38,735 nt of DNA from Candidatus Zhuqueibacterota bacterium (GTDB lineage: Bacteria; Zhuqueibacterota; Zhuqueibacteria; Zhuqueibacterales; Zhuqueibacteraceae), in NCBI GenBank assembly GCA_022616415.1, contig JAKEEU010000270.1, positions 1 through 38,735 on the forward strand, given 5' to 3'. The position numbers and the translations under genes are program-made. Within the stretch, counting starts at the first letter, position 1. Each line of letters opens with the position of its first letter. The notes beneath the pieces are model-generated. The model was not told the origin of the DNA, searched no databases, and saw only the letters and a program-made list of their open reading frames with translations. This document shows, piece by piece, positions 25,195 through 34,220 of this stretch.

Positions 25195-28100
25195 AAAGCC
25201 GCCAGCCGCGCTTTCGTATCGATCAGCTCCGGCAGATCAGGATCAGCTTCTTTCCAAAGCTGTAATAACTTTTCGTAATTTTGAATAGCAAGTTTCTCGT
25301 CGCCTTTCTGCTCATAAATCTTGCCCATGAGATAAAAGCTTTTCGGATAATAGACGGCATCAACAAAGTCCTCAAGATGATCAAAAGGCTTTTGTATTTG
25401 CAGCAGCGTCGCAAGCGCCGCCTCGTAATGTCCCACTTCAAACTGGCATTTCGCCAAAGGATAAAGCGCCCAGGCTCGCATTTGCTTCGGCAAAGCCGGC
25501 AACAGGCTCTGCGCAATGGCTTGTGCTTCCGCCCACTCATGCCTATGGCTATGAATGAGCAAGCGAAGAAATTGCGGGTCGTCTTTTTTTTGCACGATCA
25601 GACTTTCCGCCGCCGCATAATCGCCGCGATAGATATACAACATGGTGACTTTTGTCCAATATGGAATATACGCCGAATAGCGCAGAGTCTTTTCTAATTC
25701 CACCCGCGCCTTGGCGAAATCATTCCATCCCCATACATAATAGAACGCCTTGTACATTTGAACGTTAGTCACATTAGCCGTGTCTTTGGCTTGCCAATTC
25801 ATCGCGATGAATTCGTCAAAGAACTCGAGCCCTTGACGATATTTTCCACGATAAGGATAGGAGAAAAGCAGCAGGGTCCAAAAGCTGAGGTTGTCGGCAT
25901 AGCGTTTTTTTGCTTCGAGCAAATACTTTTCGATATGGTCTTGATTGTTTTGGCGGATAAAACACAGACCAGGGAGATACAATATGACTGATTTTTTATA
26001 GTCAAGGCGCCTAACATATTCGAAGACTTTTTCACACTGCCCTGATTTGCCATAAGTGCGTGCAAGATACTCAACCGCTCTTGAGTAGGTCCAACCTTTG
26101 GAAGTCACTGCCAAAAATTTTTCCATCCGTTCCAATGCAAGCTTATAATCGCCGATATGATAATAGTATTCTCCAAGATAATAATTGCCTTCAATTTCAT
26201 TGACCAATCGGAATTGTTGCGCCACCGCAAACATTTTTTCATAATTGCCCATGTCAGAATAAGTCCGCACCAAATGTTGAAGCGCGCGGCCATGCGATGG
26301 ATCCATTTTCAGAACTTTCTCCAGATATTCCGCAGCAACGGAATGGCGAGACAAATGGTAGCTCAAGTCCCCAATCAGATAAAGCATCTCTTTTTCATCC
26401 GGATAGCTCCGTTCCATTTCTCTCAAAATTTCGACGGCTCCGACATCCCCGGCATATCCACCTTGCTCCAACAACACTCGCTGCGCTCTTACGAGATCTC
26501 TCTCTTTTGGAGGAATTCGATTAAGTAGAGTGGCAGCTTTTTGGAGCATTAAATTTTGAACATTTTCGCTTTCGTCCAAGCCTTCGGCATGATAGCGCCA
26601 CCGGTTAACATAGCTCAGTTGATAATAGGCAAGCCCAAAAGTGGTGTCAAGCGCCACCGCTTTCTTTAATTCCTTTTCGGCCTCTTTGAATTTCAGTTCA
26701 TGAATAAATTGTTCACCAAGAAAGTAATGCCGATAAGCTTCCAGGTTGATGGTCGTCACCTCAGCCACCTTTCGGCTCGTGGCGCGGATTTCCGTCGCTC
26801 TTTCTTTGAATCCGGCGCGGGTTTCTTCGGACAGCTTGTCAATCATCGCCGGTATGCTTTCCTGCCCTTCGCCGGTTTCATTGGTGACAAAAAGATGTTC
26901 ATTCTTTTCCAAGTCGATGATTTTCAGATCAATCGAATACAGCTTGCCAAACTTGCGGATGGAAGCGACGACCAGCGTCTTGACGTTGGCGCGTTGGCAA
27001 ATTTCCCGGCCGAGCATTTCATCAATGCGATCAACGTTTCCCTTGCCCATTTGTTTGAGCACGTCGAACATGCGCGAGCGCGTGAGCACCGACAGCCGAC
27101 GCGATTGCTCCAACGCAGTGATGAGCATGCCCGAAAGCCCGTCCAACTCATCTTCCTTCGTCTCATTCACAAAATCCGCTACCGCTACGGGGATGCGCTC
27201 GACTATTTTTTCCGGCGGCTGCTGCCAGAAGAAATAGCCGAGCAGCGCGGCAATGGCAGCAAACAGAACGAATCCCGACAGAGCCAGCACACGCGGCTTC
27301 GGTTTGAATTTCACCAGCGGATAGATGAAGCCCAGCGGATAAAATTTGTTTTTCATCCGTTGGGTTTTTCTATCCGATGGAGATTTTTTAAGCTTGTTTG
27401 GTTGCGGCTCATGGAGTGGAGTAAGAACTTTCTGTGATGGGGACGCACCTTTCAGTTGGTGCAAATCGCCGATTATCTCTTCCATTCGCTGATAGCGCTT
27501 GCGACGATCCTTCTGCATCGTCTTGTCCACAATCCGCTCCAATTCAATCGGCATGTCGGGGCGCAGTGCCGTGATCGGCGCCGGCTTTTCATTGACAATG
27601 GCATACACCAACGCCAGCTCATTTTCTTCGCGGAAGAGCAATTGGCCGGTGACCATTTCGTACATCACCACGCCGAGCGACCAAATATCGGTGCGATGAT
27701 CCGCTTCGACCTGGCTCATCTGTTCGGGCGACATGTAGGCGGGAGTCCCCAATGTCGTGCCCGGCTTAGTGAGACTTTTCGTGCCAGCCAATTTCGACAA
27801 GCCAAAGTCGATGATCTTCACCACGCCCTCGCTCGTCACCATCACATTCGCGGACTTGATGTCGCGATGCACGATCCCATGCTGATGCGCCTTCGCCAAC
27901 CCTTGCGCCATCTGCGTTGCAATATCGATGATACGTGCCACTTGCAACTTGCCCCTTGCCACTTGCGCCTTCAGCGTTTCCCCGTCATAATAAGCCATCG
28001 CAATATACAATTGCCCGACCTCTTCAACAGAGGGAAAACTCAGCGTGATGGGGATTTCGTCGATTTCATAAATGGTGCAAATGTTGGGATGGTCGAGGGC

Positions 28101-28286
28101 CGAAGCGGTCTGCGCCTCTTGAGCGAAGCGTGCTTTGGCCTCTTCGTCGCGGGTCAGCTCCGGCGGCAAAAACTTGAGCGCAACGAGGCGCTTGAGCTTG
28201 CTGTCTTCGGCTTTGTACACCACGCCCATGCCGCCGCCACCGAGTTTTTCGAGAATTTTGTAGTGCGAGATGGTTTGACCGATCAT
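25182..28286 (-). CDS. Transmembrane Ser/Thr kinase with TolB-like and TPR regions, 1
   Basis: A Hanks-type kinase of 1034 residues from MIGQTISHYKIL, the start shared with its paralog (an ATG five codons earlier is possible). The kinase domain (about 7-275) has the glycine loop GGGGMGVVY, the Lys of VALKFL (K38), HRDIKSANV, DFGLS and a TPAYMSPEQ activation segment, so it should be active. A linker and one membrane span (about 334-353, VLALSGFVLFAAIAALLGYF) are followed by an outer-side TolB/FlgO-like domain (VAVADFVNETKEDELDGLS, LTRSRMFDVLKQM) and some 500 residues of TPR-like helices. The architecture suggests a sensor with TPR-based partner binding. Two parts are repeat-derived: residues 107-118 and the linker at about 303-324. 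Confidence 0.9.
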   Translation of the reverse strand: MIGQTISHYKILEKLGGGGMGVVYKAEDSKLKRLVALKFLPPELTRDEEAKARFAQEAQTASALDHPNICTIYEIDEIPITLSFPSVEEVGQLYIAMAYYDGETLKAQVARGKLQVARIIDIATQMAQGLAKAHQHGIVHRDIKSANVMVTSEGVVKIIDFGLSKLAGTKSLTKPGTTLGTPAYMSPEQMSQVEADHRTDIWSLGVVMYEMVTGQLLFREENELALVYAIVNEKPAPITALRPDMPIELERIVDKTMQKDRRKRYQRMEEIIGDLHQLKGASPSQKVLTPLHEPQPNKLKKSPSDRKTQRMKNKFYPLGFIYPLVKFKPKPRVLALSGFVLFAAIAALLGYFFWQQPPEKIVERIPVAVADFVNETKEDELDGLSGMLITALEQSRRLSVLTRSRMFDVLKQMGKGNVDRIDEMLGREICQRANVKTLVVASIRKFGKLYSIDLKIIDLEKNEHLFVTNETGEGQESIPAMIDKLSEETRAGFKERATEIRATSRKVAEVTTINLEAYRHYFLGEQFIHELKFKEAEKELKKAVALDTTFGLAYYQLSYVNRWRYHAEGLDESENVQNLMLQKAATLLNRIPPKERDLVRAQRVLLEQGGYAGDVGAVEILREMERSYPDEKEMLYLIGDLSYHLSRHSVAAEYLEKVLKMDPSHGRALQHLVRTYSDMGNYEKMFAVAQQFRLVNEIEGNYYLGEYYYHIGDYKLALERMEKFLAVTSKGWTYSRAVEYLARTYGKSGQCEKVFEYVRRLDYKKSVILYLPGLCFIRQNNQDHIEKYLLEAKKRYADNLSFWTLLLFSYPYRGKYRQGLEFFDEFIAMNWQAKDTANVTNVQMYKAFYYVWGWNDFAKARVELEKTLRYSAYIPYWTKVTMLYIYRGDYAAAESLIVQKKDDPQFLRLLIHSHRHEWAEAQAIAQSLLPALPKQMRAWALYPLAKCQFEVGHYEAALATLLQIQKPFDHLEDFVDAVYYPKSFYLMGKIYEQKGDEKLAIQNYEKLLQLWKEADPDLPELIDTKARLAALRRA
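27313..27380. repeat. Imperfect palindrome in kinase 1 linker
   Basis: Plus-strand CCAGCGGATAGATGAAGC and CCAGCGGAT are answered by ATCCGTTGGGTTTTTCTATC and CGATGG. The dyad lies at the codons just before the membrane span and corresponds in position to the perfect palindrome at 31147-31207 in kinase 2. Encoded peptide: SDRKTQRMKNKFYPLGFIYP. Confidence 0.6.
27937..27968. repeat. In-frame CTTGCCA-type repeat in kinase 1 domain
   Basis: The plus strand reads TGCCACTTGCAACTTGCCCC then TTGCCACTTGCG: alternating CTTGC units, of the AAGTGGCAAGTGGCAAG kind usually found between genes. It encodes QVARGKLQVARI at residues 108-119, just after DGETLK. The paralog has a different repeat family at exactly this place with no change in length. 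Confidence 0.65.
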
Positions 28287-28358
28287 TTCCTTGCCAGGCA
28301 TTTTAATTTGGCTTCTGCGCTATTTATTTAATACGCTCTTCGTTTATGTTTCATCAAG

Positions 28359-28934
28359 CTAATGAATAGCGCCGATGGTCAGGTGAATGACCCCTGATTG
28401 GGCAATCGGATGCAAACTGCCTAAATCAGGCACCTTGCCACTCGGCCAGATATCTTTCGGAACAAGCTTGGGGTTGACGACAATAGCCATGAGATCGATA
28501 GTGTTGCCAATTTGTGGCGGGGATTCCTCATAACCATACCAAACCTTTGCCCGCCACCAACCATTGGATGAAAGAATAACTGGCGATTGAGCCCACCATT
28601 CCGGAGCATACGGGGAGGCTGGATGCATAAGAACATATATTTTCAACTTGGACTGCCATACTCCCGAAGAAGTTCCGAAAGCTAAAAAAGAGCCAAAACC
28701 AGTTTCCTCGAAATGGACGTTGATATGTTGACTATCGGAGGGACTTGCTATTGTGACGCTGGAAGGAATCGCGTCCGGCGATGCAGCATGAAATGATTTA
28801 TTTAAAGTCATCCCTTTTTGTAAGCGGTGCGTAGGTATGAGCTTGGCGACGATGAGGCCGCCGACGCTGATAACGATGATAAGAATCGCGACGCCGAAGC
28901 GAATTTTCCAAAACGATTTATTCTTTGGCGCCAT
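28359..28934 (-). CDS. Membrane-anchored protein with Ig-like domain
   Basis: A 191-residue protein from MAPKNKSFWK (start chosen because GAGGA lies nine bases upstream; an ATG three codons earlier sits too close to it). One N-terminal membrane span (FGVAILIIVISVGGLIVA) anchors an outer domain: VTIASPSDSQHINVHFEETG, LKIYVLMHPASPYAPEWWAQ, WWRAKVWYGYEE, IDLMAIVVNP. The pattern is that of a small Ig-like domain often found beside bacterial signalling proteins. It sits between the two kinases in the same direction (57 and 84 bases away), so it may be their substrate or co-sensor. That role is inference. Confidence 0.6.
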   Translation of the reverse strand: MAPKNKSFWKIRFGVAILIIVISVGGLIVAKLIPTHRLQKGMTLNKSFHAASPDAIPSSVTIASPSDSQHINVHFEETGFGSFLAFGTSSGVWQSKLKIYVLMHPASPYAPEWWAQSPVILSSNGWWRAKVWYGYEESPPQIGNTIDLMAIVVNPKLVPKDIWPSGKVPDLGSLHPIAQSGVIHLTIGAIH

Positions 28935-28992
28935 TTGTTTCATTCCTCACGTGTTGGTTGCAGGGTGTGAAATGCAATTCATCCACTCCACG

Positions 28993-29037
28993 CTTTTCGC
29001 TCTATCTCTATCCCTTTTGCTCTTCGCTCAACGCAAC
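28993..29037. repeat. GCGTTGAGCG-type repeat tract after kinase 2
   Basis: CGCTTTTCGCTCTATCTC and TTTTGCTCTTCGCTCAACGC resemble the tract after kinase 1 (GCTCTACGCTTCACGCTC). The stop codon of kinase 2 lies within it. The same repeat family at the 3' end of both paralogs suggests it was carried along when the gene was duplicated, or that gene ends are favoured sites. Confidence 0.45.
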
Positions 29038-32000
29038 GCCGCCAGCCGCGCTTTCGTTTCGATCAGCTCCGGCAAATCGGCATCGGCTTCTTTCCAAAGT
29101 GCCAAGAGCTTTTCGTAATTCTCAATGGCGAGCTTCACGTCGCCTTGCTTCTCATAAATCTTAGCCATGAGATAAAAGCTTTTCGGATAAAAGACGGCGT
29201 GAAAGCCTTCGGCATTATTTGAAGGTTTTTGTATTTGCCGCAAGGCTGCGGTTGCGGCCTCATTTTGTCCGGTCTCAAACTGGCATTTCGCCAAAGCATA
29301 GAGCGCCCAAGTCCGCTTATGCTCCGGCAATGATGGCACTAAAGAATCTGCCAAGGCTTGTGCTTCAACGCATTGATACCCGCCGCATTGCACGAACAGA
29401 CGAATGAATTGCCGCATCTGCTCCGAGGCTTCTTTTTGCACGGCTAGGCTTTCCGCAACGGCATAGTCACCGCGGCAAACATACAAAATCGCGAGGTTTT
29501 CCCAATCATAAATAGAAGCCTCACTTTGCAGAGCTTTTTCTGCTTCTCGCCAAGCGCCGGTGAAATCGTTCCATCCCCAGACGTAATAAAACGCCTTAAA
29601 AATTTGCAGGTTTGGGACATAGGCGCTATCGCTGGCTTGCCGGCATCTTGCCATGAATTCCTCAAAAACCGTCAAGGTTTGGCGATATTTTCCCAGATAG
29701 GGATAAAGACGAACGAGAGGCCAGTAGGTGGTGATAGGGTTGGGGAGGTATTCCCTGGCCTCCAGCAAAAATTTTTCGGCGGATTGATATTTCTTTTCGC
29801 GCATAAAAGCTTGGAAGGCGATATGCACGAATTGTGGGTTTTTACCGGCATGGCGTTTTATATAATCGGAGATTTTCTGATATTGCCCTAAGTTTACATA
29901 GGTGGCCGCAATATACGGCATGGCTCTGCGGTACAACCAATCATTGCTGGCAGCATGCAAAAATTTGTTCAAATATTTTTGCGCCGCCTGATAATCGCCC
30001 ACACGGCAATAGGCTTCCCCGATATAATAGTTGCCTTCCACTTCATTCAGCGCTTCAAATTTTTGCGCGGCGGCGAGCATTTTATCATATTGCCCCAAAT
30101 CCGCATACGCTCGCACCAAATGCTGCAGCGCGCGCTCGAACGTCGGATCCATGGCCAAAACTTTTTCGAGATAGATCGCAGCCGTATCGAATTTTCTACC
30201 ATGAAAAGATTCGTCACCAATCTGATAAAGCATTTCCTTTTCATCCGGGTAAAGCTTTTCCATTTCTTTCAAAACCACGAGTGCCCCCGCCCCTCCTTTA
30301 TTTAATAAGGCACGTTGTGCTCTGACGAGATATTTCTCTTTGAGAGGAATTCGATCAAGAAGTTTTTCCGCTTTTTGCAAACAGGCATGATAAATACTTT
30401 CGCTTTCATCTAAAGGTTCGGTAAAATAGCGCCACCGGTTTACGTAGCTCAGCCGGTAATAGGCCAGCCCAAATGTGGAGTCTAAAGCCACGGCTTTTTT
30501 TAATTCTGCTTCTGCCGCTTTGAAATTTAGCTCATGAATAAGCTGTTCACTGAGAAAATAATGTTGATAAGCCTCGAGGTTGATTGTCGTGATGTCTGCA
30601 ACGTTCTGGCTGGCGGCGTGGATTTCACCGTCTCGTTCTTTCAGGCCGGCGCGAGTCTTTGCAGATAAGTTGTCGATTAGCTCTGGAATGCTTTCCTGCC
30701 CTTCGCCGGTTTCGTTCGTCACAAAAAGATGTTCGTTCTTTTCCAAGTCGATGATTTTCAGATCAATCGTATACAGCTTGCCAAACTTGCGGATGGAAGC
30801 GACGACCAGCGTCTTGACATTGGCGCGTTGGCAAATTTCTTTGCCGAGCGTTTCGTCGATGCGGTCAACATCTCTCTTCCCCATTTGCTTGAGCACGTCG
30901 AACATGCGCGAGCGCGTCAGCACCGACAGCCGGCGCGATTGCTCCAACGCGGTGATGAGCATGCCCGAAAGTCCGTCCAGTTCATCTTCCTTCGTCTCGT
31001 TCACGAAGTCCGCCACGGCCACGGGGATGCGCTCGATCGTTTCTTCCGGTGGCTGCGGCCAGATGAGATAACCGAGCAGCACGGCAACGGCAGTAAACAG
31101 AACGAGGCTCGACAGAATCAACGCACGGCGCTTCTTTTTCAATTTCCCCAACGGATAGATGAACCCAACGGATAAAGCTTTACGGTTGGGTTCATCTATC
31201 CGTTGGGAAACTTTTTTCTTTTTTGCTTCCGGCTCGTGGAGTGGAAGAAGAATTTCCGGCACTGGGGACTTACCTTTCAGTTGGCGCAGATCAACAAGCA
31301 GTTCTTCCATCCGTTGATAGCGCTTCCGGCGATCCTTCTGCATCGCCTTGTCCACGATACGCTCCAATTCAATCGGCAGATCGGAACGCAGCGTCGTCAT
31401 CGGTGCCGGTTTTTCATTGACGATGGAATATACCAACGCCAGCTCGTTCTCTTCGCGGAAGGGCAATTGCCTGGTGGCCATTTCATACATTACTACGCCG
31501 AGTGACCAAATATCGGTGCGATGATCCGCTTCGACCTGGCTCATCTGTTCGGGCGACATGTAAGCGGGAGTCCCCAATGTCGTGCCGGACTTGGTCAGGC
31601 TTTTCGTGCCGGCCAGCTTCGACAAGCCAAAATCGATAATCTTCACCACGCCCTCACCCGTCACCATCACATTCGCCGGCTTGATATCCCGATGCACGAT
31701 TCCATGCTGATGCGCCTTCGCCAATCCCCGCGCTATTTGCATGGCAAAATCAATCACACTGCTCACTGATAACTGATTACTGCTTACTTTCTTTTTGAGC
31801 GTTTCTCCGTCATAATAAGCCATGGCAATAAACAGTTGCCCGGTCTCTTCAACAGAGGGAAAACTCAGCGTGATAGGAATTTCATCGATTTCGTAGATGG
31901 TGCAGATATTGGGATGGTCGAGGGCCGAAGCGGTTTGTGCCTCCTGAACAAAGCGTTCTTTGGCTTCTTCGTCGCGGGTTAGTTCCGGCGGCAAAAATTT

Positions 32001-32111
32001 GAGCGCAACGGTGCGTTTGAGCTTGGTGTCTTCGGCTTTGTAGACGATGCCCATGCCACCACCGCCGAGCTTGGCGAGGATTTTGTAGTGAGAGATGGTT
32101 TGACCGATCAT
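29028..32111 (-). CDS. Transmembrane Ser/Thr kinase with TolB-like and TPR regions, 2
   Basis: A paralog of kinase 1, 1027 residues from MIGQTISHYKIL; GAGG lies six bases before ATG 32109-32111, whereas the longer upstream frame has no such signal and an unlikely composition. The kinase motifs are all present: GGGGMGIVY, K38 in VALKFL, HRDIKPANV (D142), DFGLS (D160), TPAYMSPEQ. One span (ALILSSLVLFTAVAVLLGYL) precedes the TolB/FlgO-like domain and a TPR region with many NYEKAL-like helices. Kinase, TolB and first TPR regions are very close to kinase 1; the distal TPRs have diverged most, as expected if they choose different partners. Residues 109-119 and about 302-322 derive from repeats. Confidence 0.9.
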   Translation of the reverse strand: MIGQTISHYKILAKLGGGGMGIVYKAEDTKLKRTVALKFLPPELTRDEEAKERFVQEAQTASALDHPNICTIYEIDEIPITLSFPSVEETGQLFIAMAYYDGETLKKKVSSNQLSVSSVIDFAMQIARGLAKAHQHGIVHRDIKPANVMVTGEGVVKIIDFGLSKLAGTKSLTKSGTTLGTPAYMSPEQMSQVEADHRTDIWSLGVVMYEMATRQLPFREENELALVYSIVNEKPAPMTTLRSDLPIELERIVDKAMQKDRRKRYQRMEELLVDLRQLKGKSPVPEILLPLHEPEAKKKKVSQRIDEPNRKALSVGFIYPLGKLKKKRRALILSSLVLFTAVAVLLGYLIWPQPPEETIERIPVAVADFVNETKEDELDGLSGMLITALEQSRRLSVLTRSRMFDVLKQMGKRDVDRIDETLGKEICQRANVKTLVVASIRKFGKLYTIDLKIIDLEKNEHLFVTNETGEGQESIPELIDNLSAKTRAGLKERDGEIHAASQNVADITTINLEAYQHYFLSEQLIHELNFKAAEAELKKAVALDSTFGLAYYRLSYVNRWRYFTEPLDESESIYHACLQKAEKLLDRIPLKEKYLVRAQRALLNKGGAGALVVLKEMEKLYPDEKEMLYQIGDESFHGRKFDTAAIYLEKVLAMDPTFERALQHLVRAYADLGQYDKMLAAAQKFEALNEVEGNYYIGEAYCRVGDYQAAQKYLNKFLHAASNDWLYRRAMPYIAATYVNLGQYQKISDYIKRHAGKNPQFVHIAFQAFMREKKYQSAEKFLLEAREYLPNPITTYWPLVRLYPYLGKYRQTLTVFEEFMARCRQASDSAYVPNLQIFKAFYYVWGWNDFTGAWREAEKALQSEASIYDWENLAILYVCRGDYAVAESLAVQKEASEQMRQFIRLFVQCGGYQCVEAQALADSLVPSLPEHKRTWALYALAKCQFETGQNEAATAALRQIQKPSNNAEGFHAVFYPKSFYLMAKIYEKQGDVKLAIENYEKLLALWKEADADLPELIETKARLAALR
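31147..31207. repeat. Perfect 23-bp inverted repeat in kinase 2 linker
   Basis: The arms are 31147-31169 (starting CCCAACGGATAGATGAACCC) and 31185-31207 (starting GTTGGGTTCATCTATCCG): exact reverse complements with a 15-base spacer containing AAAGCTTT. The whole encodes SQRIDEPNRKALSVGFIYPL in the juxtamembrane linker, with no stop in the coding frame. Confidence 0.85.
31757..31787. repeat. In-frame ACTGATAACTGATTACTG repeat in kinase 2 domain
   Basis: The plus strand reads CACTGCTCACTGATAACTGA then TTACTGCTTAC. This heptamer-like repeat (ACTGATAACTGATTACTG) is a well-known intergenic repeat type in cyanobacteria and other genomes. Here it encodes VSSNQLSVSSV at residues 109-119 of the kinase domain, at the place where kinase 1 carries the CTTGCCA-type repeat. 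Confidence 0.75.
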
Positions 32112-32640
32112 AAATTGCCTCGCGTCACTGCTCCACTCAAGCGGAGTCAATGTGCTTGCTGCCAAGGCGTTACTGCTTAGTTTACCCAAACTTTGCCTTG
32201 TCACGAGCATCTTTAAATATAAAGACAGTGGAAAGAGCGCATTGCTCTCACGTTTTCTCTTTATTAGTGCTGTTGAAACAACCGAAGAGAAAATAATTTC
32301 GAAAAGAATCGTCTCACGAGTTCCCCAAGCTCATCCTGCGCAATTTTAAAAAATTTTGAATATAAAACGGCGTCCGAAGAACAAAGACGCCCAGACTGGG
32401 GGACAGCTCTTGTTCCCCACTGCCCACAATACGGCTGGAAAGAGGTGAACGCCAAAAAAGATGAGAATATCACGCCCTGGCCGGAAAAAGCCGCAAGCTC
32501 ACCTCCGCCTTGCAACCTCAAATCGTGCTTTCGATTGCACGCTGCAATGTGCAAAAATTTCCTGGCAAAGCCAAGAAAAAAGCATTTGCTTTTTATCCCA
32601 TTCTTTTTATACTGAGCATGGGGTAAGTAAAACGTAACGA
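32112..32640. other. Divergent intergenic region, kinase 2 and carboxylase
   Basis: These 529 bases separate the minus-strand block from the plus-strand block, so both promoters should lie here. I see a sigma70-like promoter for the plus-strand genes (32586-32613), a short dyad GAGCGCATTGCTCTC near 32236, and a T/A-rich patch at 32346-32366. A 96-codon minus-strand frame (32264-32554) has unconvincing composition, although its end (KIAQDELGELVRRFFSKLF) looks helical and could be a gene relic. Confidence 0.5.
32586..32613 (+). promoter_or_regulatory. Likely sigma70-type promoter for the carboxylase operon
   Basis: TTGCTT (32586-32591) and TATACT (32608-32613) are separated by 16 bases, some 28 bases upstream of the first ATG of the carboxyltransferase gene. 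It is the only good match in the region. No operator is recognised. Confidence 0.45.
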
Positions 32641-34215
32641 ATGAAACGTAAAAAGCAACGAATTATGTCAGTTCCGAAAAATATCGAAGGTCTACGGAGC
32701 TTGAAAGAGAAAGCCCGGCTCGGCGGCGGCGAAGAGCGGATCAAGCAGCAGCACGAAAAAGGCAAGCTCACAGCGCGCGAGCGGATCGATTTGCTGTTGG
32801 ACGAAGGGAGCTTTCAAGAGCTGGACATGCTGGTGCAGCACCGCAGCCGCGACTTCGGGCTGGAGAAACAAAAATTTCTCGGCGACGGCGTGGTCACCGG
32901 CTATGGCCGCATCGAGGGCCGGCTGGTATATGTTTTTTCGCAGGATTTCACCGTGCTCGGCGGCTCGCTTTCGGAAGCTTATGGCGCGAAGATTTGCAAA
33001 ATTATGGACATGGCGATGAAAAACGGCGCGCCGGTGATCGGGCTGAACGACTCCGGCGGCGCGCGCATTCAGGAAGGCGTTCTCAGTCTCGGTGCGTATG
33101 CGGACATCTTTCTGCGCAACACGCTCGCCAGCGGCGTGGTGCCGCAAATCTCGGCCGTTCTCGGCCCCTGCGCCGGCGGCGCGGTTTATTCACCGGCGAT
33201 CACTGATTTTATTTTCATGGTGCAGCACACCAGTTACATGTTCGTCACCGGGCCGAATGTGGTGAAAACCGTGACGCATGAAGACGTGACGTTTGAAGAA
33301 TTGGGCGGCGCCGAAACGCACGCCACCAAGAGCGGCGTGGCGCACTTTCTCGAAGCGAATGAAGTCGCTTGTTTGAAAAACCTTCGGCGACTCATGAGCT
33401 TTTTGCCACTGAACAACTGCGAAGACCCGCCGTTGCGCGCTTGCACCGACGACGTCACCCGCAAAGACGAATCGCTCAATACCCTGGTGCCGGAGAATCC
33501 CAACAAGCCCTACGATATCAAAGAAGTTATTCTCAAAGTCGTGGATGACGGCGACTTTATGGAAGTCCACGAGCATTACGCGCAAAATATGGTGGTGGGA
33601 TTTGCGCGGCTCGGCGGCAGGCCCATCGGCATAGTTGCCAATCAACCCGCGAGCCTTGCCGGTGTGCTCGACATTGACTCGTCACTCAAGGGCGGCCGCT
33701 TCGTGCGCTTTTGCGATGCGTTCAACATTCCGTTGGTCACGTTCGTGGACGTGCCGGGCTTTCTGCCGGGCACGGATCAAGAGTGGCGCGGCATCATCAA
33801 GCACGGCGCGAAGCTGCTGTATGCGTTTTGTGAAGCGACGGTTCCGAAAATCACCGTCATCACGCGCAAGGCTTACGGCGGCGCGTACGACGTCATGAGC
33901 TCGAAGCACATTCGCGGCGACATCAATTACGCGTGGCCAAGCGCCGAGATTGCCGTGATGGGCCCGCAGGGCGCGGTGGAAATCATTTTCAAAAAAGACC
34001 TCGAACGCGCGTCCGATCCCAAAGCCGCGACCGAAGCCAAGGTACAAGAGTTCCGCGAGAAATTCGCCAATCCGTATATCGCCGCGGAGCGCGGTTATAT
34101 CGATGACGTCATCGAGCCGGCCGAAACGCGGCCCAAGCTCATCGCCGCGCTGCGCATGCTGGAAAATAAAGTGGACAGCAATCCGAAAAAAAAGCACGGG
34201 AATATACCTTTATAA
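32641..34215 (+). CDS. pccB: Acyl-CoA carboxylase, carboxyltransferase subunit
   Basis: It transfers carboxylate from biotin to an acyl-CoA, most likely propionyl-CoA, giving methylmalonyl-CoA. The 524-residue length and sequence fit the PccB/MmdA family: N-terminal crotonase-like half with GEERIKQQHEKGKLTARERI, GGSLSEAYGAKICKIMDMAM, NDSGGARIQEGV and GPCAGGAVYSPAITDF (oxyanion-hole glycines); second half with GFLPGTDQEWRGIIKHGAKL, KAYGGAYDVMSSKHIRGD and IDDVIEPAETR. The start could also be ATG 32665 (MSVPKNIEGL); neither has a clear ribosome binding site. The biotin carboxylase is two genes downstream. The methylmalonyl-CoA decarboxylase alpha subunit is an alternative role. Confidence 0.9.
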   Translation: MKRKKQRIMSVPKNIEGLRSLKEKARLGGGEERIKQQHEKGKLTARERIDLLLDEGSFQELDMLVQHRSRDFGLEKQKFLGDGVVTGYGRIEGRLVYVFSQDFTVLGGSLSEAYGAKICKIMDMAMKNGAPVIGLNDSGGARIQEGVLSLGAYADIFLRNTLASGVVPQISAVLGPCAGGAVYSPAITDFIFMVQHTSYMFVTGPNVVKTVTHEDVTFEELGGAETHATKSGVAHFLEANEVACLKNLRRLMSFLPLNNCEDPPLRACTDDVTRKDESLNTLVPENPNKPYDIKEVILKVVDDGDFMEVHEHYAQNMVVGFARLGGRPIGIVANQPASLAGVLDIDSSLKGGRFVRFCDAFNIPLVTFVDVPGFLPGTDQEWRGIIKHGAKLLYAFCEATVPKITVITRKAYGGAYDVMSSKHIRGDINYAWPSAEIAVMGPQGAVEIIFKKDLERASDPKAATEAKVQEFREKFANPYIAAERGYIDDVIEPAETRPKLIAALRMLENKVDSNPKKKHGNIPL

Positions 34216-34220
34216 GCAGG

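Noticed and set aside
32112..32210. 33-codon upstream extension of kinase 2
   Set aside because: No ribosome binding site, no similarity to the start of kinase 1, and GAGG lies correctly before ATG 32111.
32264..32554. 96-codon minus-strand frame in the divergent intergenic region
   Set aside because: No ribosome binding site, mixed composition and several cysteines; only the last 20 residues look protein-like. Noted as a possible relic, not a gene.
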